Positions 8,568-11,066 of a stretch of DNA of 11,066 nucleotides are shown here, one piece after another. The DNA lies in the NCBI RefSeq assembly GCF_000003605.2, contig NW_003135834.1, forward strand, positions 364,155-375,220, read 5' to 3'. This DNA is from Saccoglossus kowalevskii. Its lineage: Eukaryota > Hemichordata > Enteropneusta > Harrimaniidae. The notes beneath the pieces were generated by a model that did no database searches, was not told the DNA's origin, and saw nothing but the letters and a program-made list of their open reading frames with translations. Positions within the stretch are counted from its first letter, which is position 1. Each line of letters starts with the position of its first letter. The translations under genes were made by a program, and so were the position numbers.

Positions 8568-8774
8568 AATCTTAAAATACTATTATATTTTTATAGGTGG
8601 AATTCATCATTTTTGGGTGTTTTGTATATAATCTATTTTCATTGATTTTTGACAATTTGAATGTAAAATATAGGAAAAAATATATATTCGCTGAATATGT
8701 AGTTTCACTGAATTACCTCTTTAACAAAAATAGTGAAAAATAATTTCCAAGCAAAAATAAAGTATTTTACAGTA
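8568..8774 (-). mobile_element. MITE family 1, copy C, inverted (about 207 bp)
   Basis: The reverse complement of this segment aligns with copies A and B. It begins TACTGTAAAATACTTTATTT and carries TTCAGTGAAA, CAGCGAATATA, TTTCCTATATTTTACATTCA and CAAAAATCAATGAAAATAGA in the family order. The end nearest 8568 is more decayed than the other: only AAAATAC and scattered matches of the terminal repeat remain. The element is non-coding. It is followed after only six bases (TTAAAC) by an element of another family with the same terminal 11 bases. Confidence 0.75.
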
Positions 8775-8780
8775 TTAAAC

Positions 8781-8950
8781 TACTGTAAAATCTGTATTAG
8801 AAATTGCGGCTTCTATTAAAGTGATACAATGCAAGAGAGGGGATGCAGCTTGTATTAGAGCATCTACACTTATGAGAAATGATGAATTTTTGGTTCTCAA
8901 TTATTCAAAAAGAATGGGTGTGACTTCTATTAGATACAGATTTTATGGTA
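8781..8950. mobile_element. MITE family 2 (about 170 bp)
   Basis: The left end TACTGTAAAATCTGTATTAG and the reverse complement of the right end TACCATAAAATCTGTATCTA form terminal inverted repeats that continue into TAGAA. Three internal copies of CTTSTATTARA, at about 8810, 8848 and 8934, lie in the same orientation, so the element is partly built from a short repeated motif. No coding capacity is present and no target-site duplication was identified. The interior does not resemble family 1, although the outermost 11 bases are the same as the intact end of copy C. Confidence 0.65.
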
Positions 8951-10269
8951 ATTGATTGCTGGAGGTGAGATGAAATATGACTTACAAAATAAATGTAAGC
9001 TAATCTAAATTAGATATGAATTAGGTATTAATCATTTTGATCAGTTTTAATTTACAATGATTAATTGAATATTAATTAAAAAATGAATTCTCATCAATAA
9101 TTTGTTGTGTTACTGTTACAAACCATGGCCAAAAAAGCATTGTTGGATAACGTGTAAATTATTATAAAATTGCTGAATACAAATGTAAACAATATATGGA
9201 ACAATAAATTGCAGATAACTTGCATGTGCTATGATGTATAACACTACTTTTCGACACACATGTTTTGAAGGAATCAGGGAATCATGAATTACTTTCATAT
9301 GATATTCACAAAAATGTGATACTTATAATATTAGTTAGTAATAAAGTACCTGAAGTGTGAAGTGTCACTATTTAATAATTTATTTCTTAACATTTGTGCA
9401 TATTAACTCTTTGATTACCAAAGTCAACTATGTCTTCTTTTATAAAATAAAACCTTAGTTTATCCTTTTTTTTCAGAATTGGTCAAGATATGTAATCAAT
9501 GAAAAATATGTTTATTTGGTCCAAATTCAACAACAAAAATTATAGAAAGATGCATAAAAATCTGTAAATTATGGTCAAAAGACAGCATTATTATATTTAT
9601 TAAAAAATATATCATTTCAGTATGCAAAATTAAGCAATAGTAATTTTATAAATTTATTGTGGGTTAAAAAATGTTGTCACCCATCAATTGTGCTAATTAG
9701 AGATTATATATGTTGCCTTTGTACTTAGTTTTATTTCTAAACATTTCTGCAATGATATGTAATCACACATTTATAGTCGCCTCCAGTGTCTCGTAAATGC
9801 TGTAGTGATTGACAGATAACTGCGCAATTGCGTTATGAATCACAAAAAGAGAAAGGTGTTATGAACTCTCATCTGGAGAGGAAGGCGATTCTTCATTAAT
9901 AACTTGAGTGGAAAAATTCCATCTAATTAAGTTCACTGAGAATGAACTTCGTAGTTATTTAGTTGAACTCAAATTGTCATGTCATCACCCGAGCAATGTG
10001 TACTCGTATAATGCCCATCATTTACCACGGCGTGTTTATAGCGAAAATATATGACATGCTTGCATATGCTTACAGTGAAGGGCAGAAAATGATTCTGTAG
10101 TTCATGAATATATTTATAACAATTTGTAAATATCAATCGTAAAATTCAAGCATTTAATAATAATCGGCTCGGAACTCCACATTGTCTATGCCCATAATGT
10201 TCGTGCAAGCCTTCAAGTGACTTAGCATATATGCGACTGTCCACTTTTATTCAAAATAATGTGCTTTCT
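8951..10269. other. AT-rich DNA without a recognisable gene
   Basis: I see no RNA gene, element copy or gene-like frame. A perfect 10-bp palindrome CGCAATTGCG lies around 9823-9833 in a slightly GC-richer patch. The frame at 9116-9298 on the minus strand shows no protein-like features. Polyadenylation-like AATAAA strings are scattered, as expected from composition. Confidence 0.6.
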
Positions 10270-10339
10270 GATTGGATGGTGTTGAACTAGCTCATTAATA
10301 TGATATTGTGATGATGTCACCATATCATTTCCGGATTGG
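10270..10339. promoter_or_regulatory. Promoter-like cluster: two inverted CCAAT boxes, ETS core, CRE-like palindrome
   Basis: GATTGG occurs at 10270-10275 and again at 10334-10339, 64 bases apart; both match the inverted NF-Y core. The second directly abuts ATTTCCGG (10327-10334), the complement of an ETS/GABP core. Between them, 10300-10328 is an imperfect palindrome: ATGATAT, GTGA, TCAC and ATATCAT pair symmetrically around a 5-base centre that includes TGATGTCA, one base from the CRE consensus. NF-Y plus ETS plus CRE is a common pattern in animal housekeeping promoters. About 40 bases downstream there is a TTTATAAGG TATA-like string. No exon is visible before the minisatellite begins. Confidence 0.35.
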
Positions 10340-10520
10340 TTAATTTGAATTCTACCAGTCATTTTGATTTTAAAACAATTTATAAGGCGTTTATAACATC
10401 CCTGGCTTTATGCCTTTCACTGTATATTCTTAAATAGATTTCAAATGATTTATTATGTTAATTAAGGAGTTACTTGACCTCATTTGAGAGGCCCCTTGCA
10501 GTTATGCCTGTAATTTGCAA
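10340..10520. other. Short spacer before the minisatellite
   Basis: This holds the TATA-like string near 10379 and otherwise no recognisable feature. The last bases (TAATTTGCAA) already resemble the end of the minisatellite unit, so the array may have begun slightly upstream. Confidence 0.5.
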
Positions 10521-11066
10521 GATCCATGGTGACTTGCAAGATCTACATTGTATGGTGACTTGCAATGTGTATGGTGACTTGCAAGGTCTATGGTGACTTG
10601 CAAGGTCTATGGTGACTTGCAAGGTCTATGGTGGCTTGCAAGATCTATGGTGACTTGCAAGGTCTATGGTGACTTGCAAGGTCTATGGTGACTTGCAAGA
10701 TCTATGGTGACTTGCAAGATCTATGGTGACTTGCAAGGTCTATGGTAACTTGCAAGGTGAATGGTGACTTGCAAGGTGTATGGTGGCTTGCAATGTGTAT
10801 GGTGACTTGCAAGGTGTATGGTGACTTGCAAGGTCTATGGTGACTTGCAAGGTCTATGGTGACTTGCAAGGTCTATGGTGACTTGCAAGGTCTATGGTGA
10901 CTTGCAAGGTCTATGGTGACTTGCAAGGATCTATGCTGACTTGCAAGATATATGCTGACTTGCAAGATCTATGGTGACTTGCAAGGTCTATGATGACTTG
11001 CAAGGTCTATGGTGACTTGCAAGGTCTATGGTAACTTGCAATATCTATGGTGACTTGCAAGGTCTA
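10521..11066 (+). repeat. 19-bp minisatellite, 28 full units plus 6 bases, open at the window end
   Basis: The consensus unit is GGTCTATGGTGACTTGCAA. By direct counting, 28 full units run from 10521 to 11060, with six bases of the next unit at the window edge. All units are 19 bp except the second (26 bp, a 7-bp insertion) and the twenty-second (20 bp). The core ATGGTGACTTGCAA is nearly constant, whereas the first five bases vary: GGTCT in about half, GATCT in several, and GGTGT, TGTGT, GGTGA or TATCT in others. Unit junctions usually give the palindrome CTTGCAAG. Because 19 is not a multiple of three and each unit holds TGA on this strand and TAG on the other, the array cannot encode protein. 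Confidence 0.97.

Noticed and set aside
8366-8575. 69-codon frame with a true ATG and hydrophobic translation
   Set aside because: Frames of this length are expected several times by chance here. Its stop codon lies in the degraded end of MITE copy C, so it is not an independent gene end, and the hydrophobicity follows from T-rich codons.
9116-9298. 60-codon minus-strand frame
   Set aside because: Chance-length frame with no recognisable domain.
10521-11066. Minisatellite considered as a CRISPR array or as a protein repeat
   Set aside because: The units are directly contiguous with no unique spacers, and the 19-bp period with a stop in every unit closes all frames on both strands.

Overview
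This window looks like non-coding DNA from an animal nuclear genome. It is AT-rich (about two thirds A+T by eye), has stop codons dense in all six frames, and shows no operon-like gene packing, ribosome-binding-site pattern, rRNA or recognisable tRNA. What it does contain is short non-autonomous transposon-like elements, a minisatellite, AT-rich low-complexity DNA and scattered animal-type promoter motifs. The mixture is typical of marine invertebrates such as molluscs, but I cannot fix the phylum from sequence alone. No protein-coding gene can be supported. Open frames of 60 to 135 codons occur, but they lack a usable ATG, lie in repeats, or match what chance gives in such DNA.

Layout. Positions 86-541 hold an element with about 20-bp terminal inverted repeats, into which a second, about 195-bp inverted-repeat element (MITE family 1) appears nested at 288-482. 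Family 1 recurs at 5689-5900 in the same orientation and at 8568-8774 in the opposite one. A different element (MITE family 2, 8781-8950) starts six bases after the third copy and shares its terminal TACTGTAAAAT. Positions 6218-6330 form a striking hairpin with 47-nt arms and a 19-nt loop, just downstream of a small GC-rich patch with an exact YY1-type motif. The last 546 bases are a 19-bp minisatellite of 28 full units that runs off the window edge.

Three patches carry clusters of animal promoter motifs: 1838-1883 (octamer, E-box, CCAAT, TGACG), 4902-5245 (TATA-like run, three inverted CCAAT boxes, two octamers one helical turn apart) and 10270-10339 (two inverted CCAAT boxes, an ETS core, a 29-bp palindrome with a CRE-like centre). 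Whether any is a real promoter or enhancer cannot be decided here. The rest is plain AT-rich sequence, probably intergenic or intronic.

The strongest observations are the structured repeats: the internal motif repetition of MITE family 1, its shared ends and head-on abutment with family 2, the long hairpin, and the minisatellite whose variation falls mostly in one part of the unit. I found no convincing new multi-gene system.
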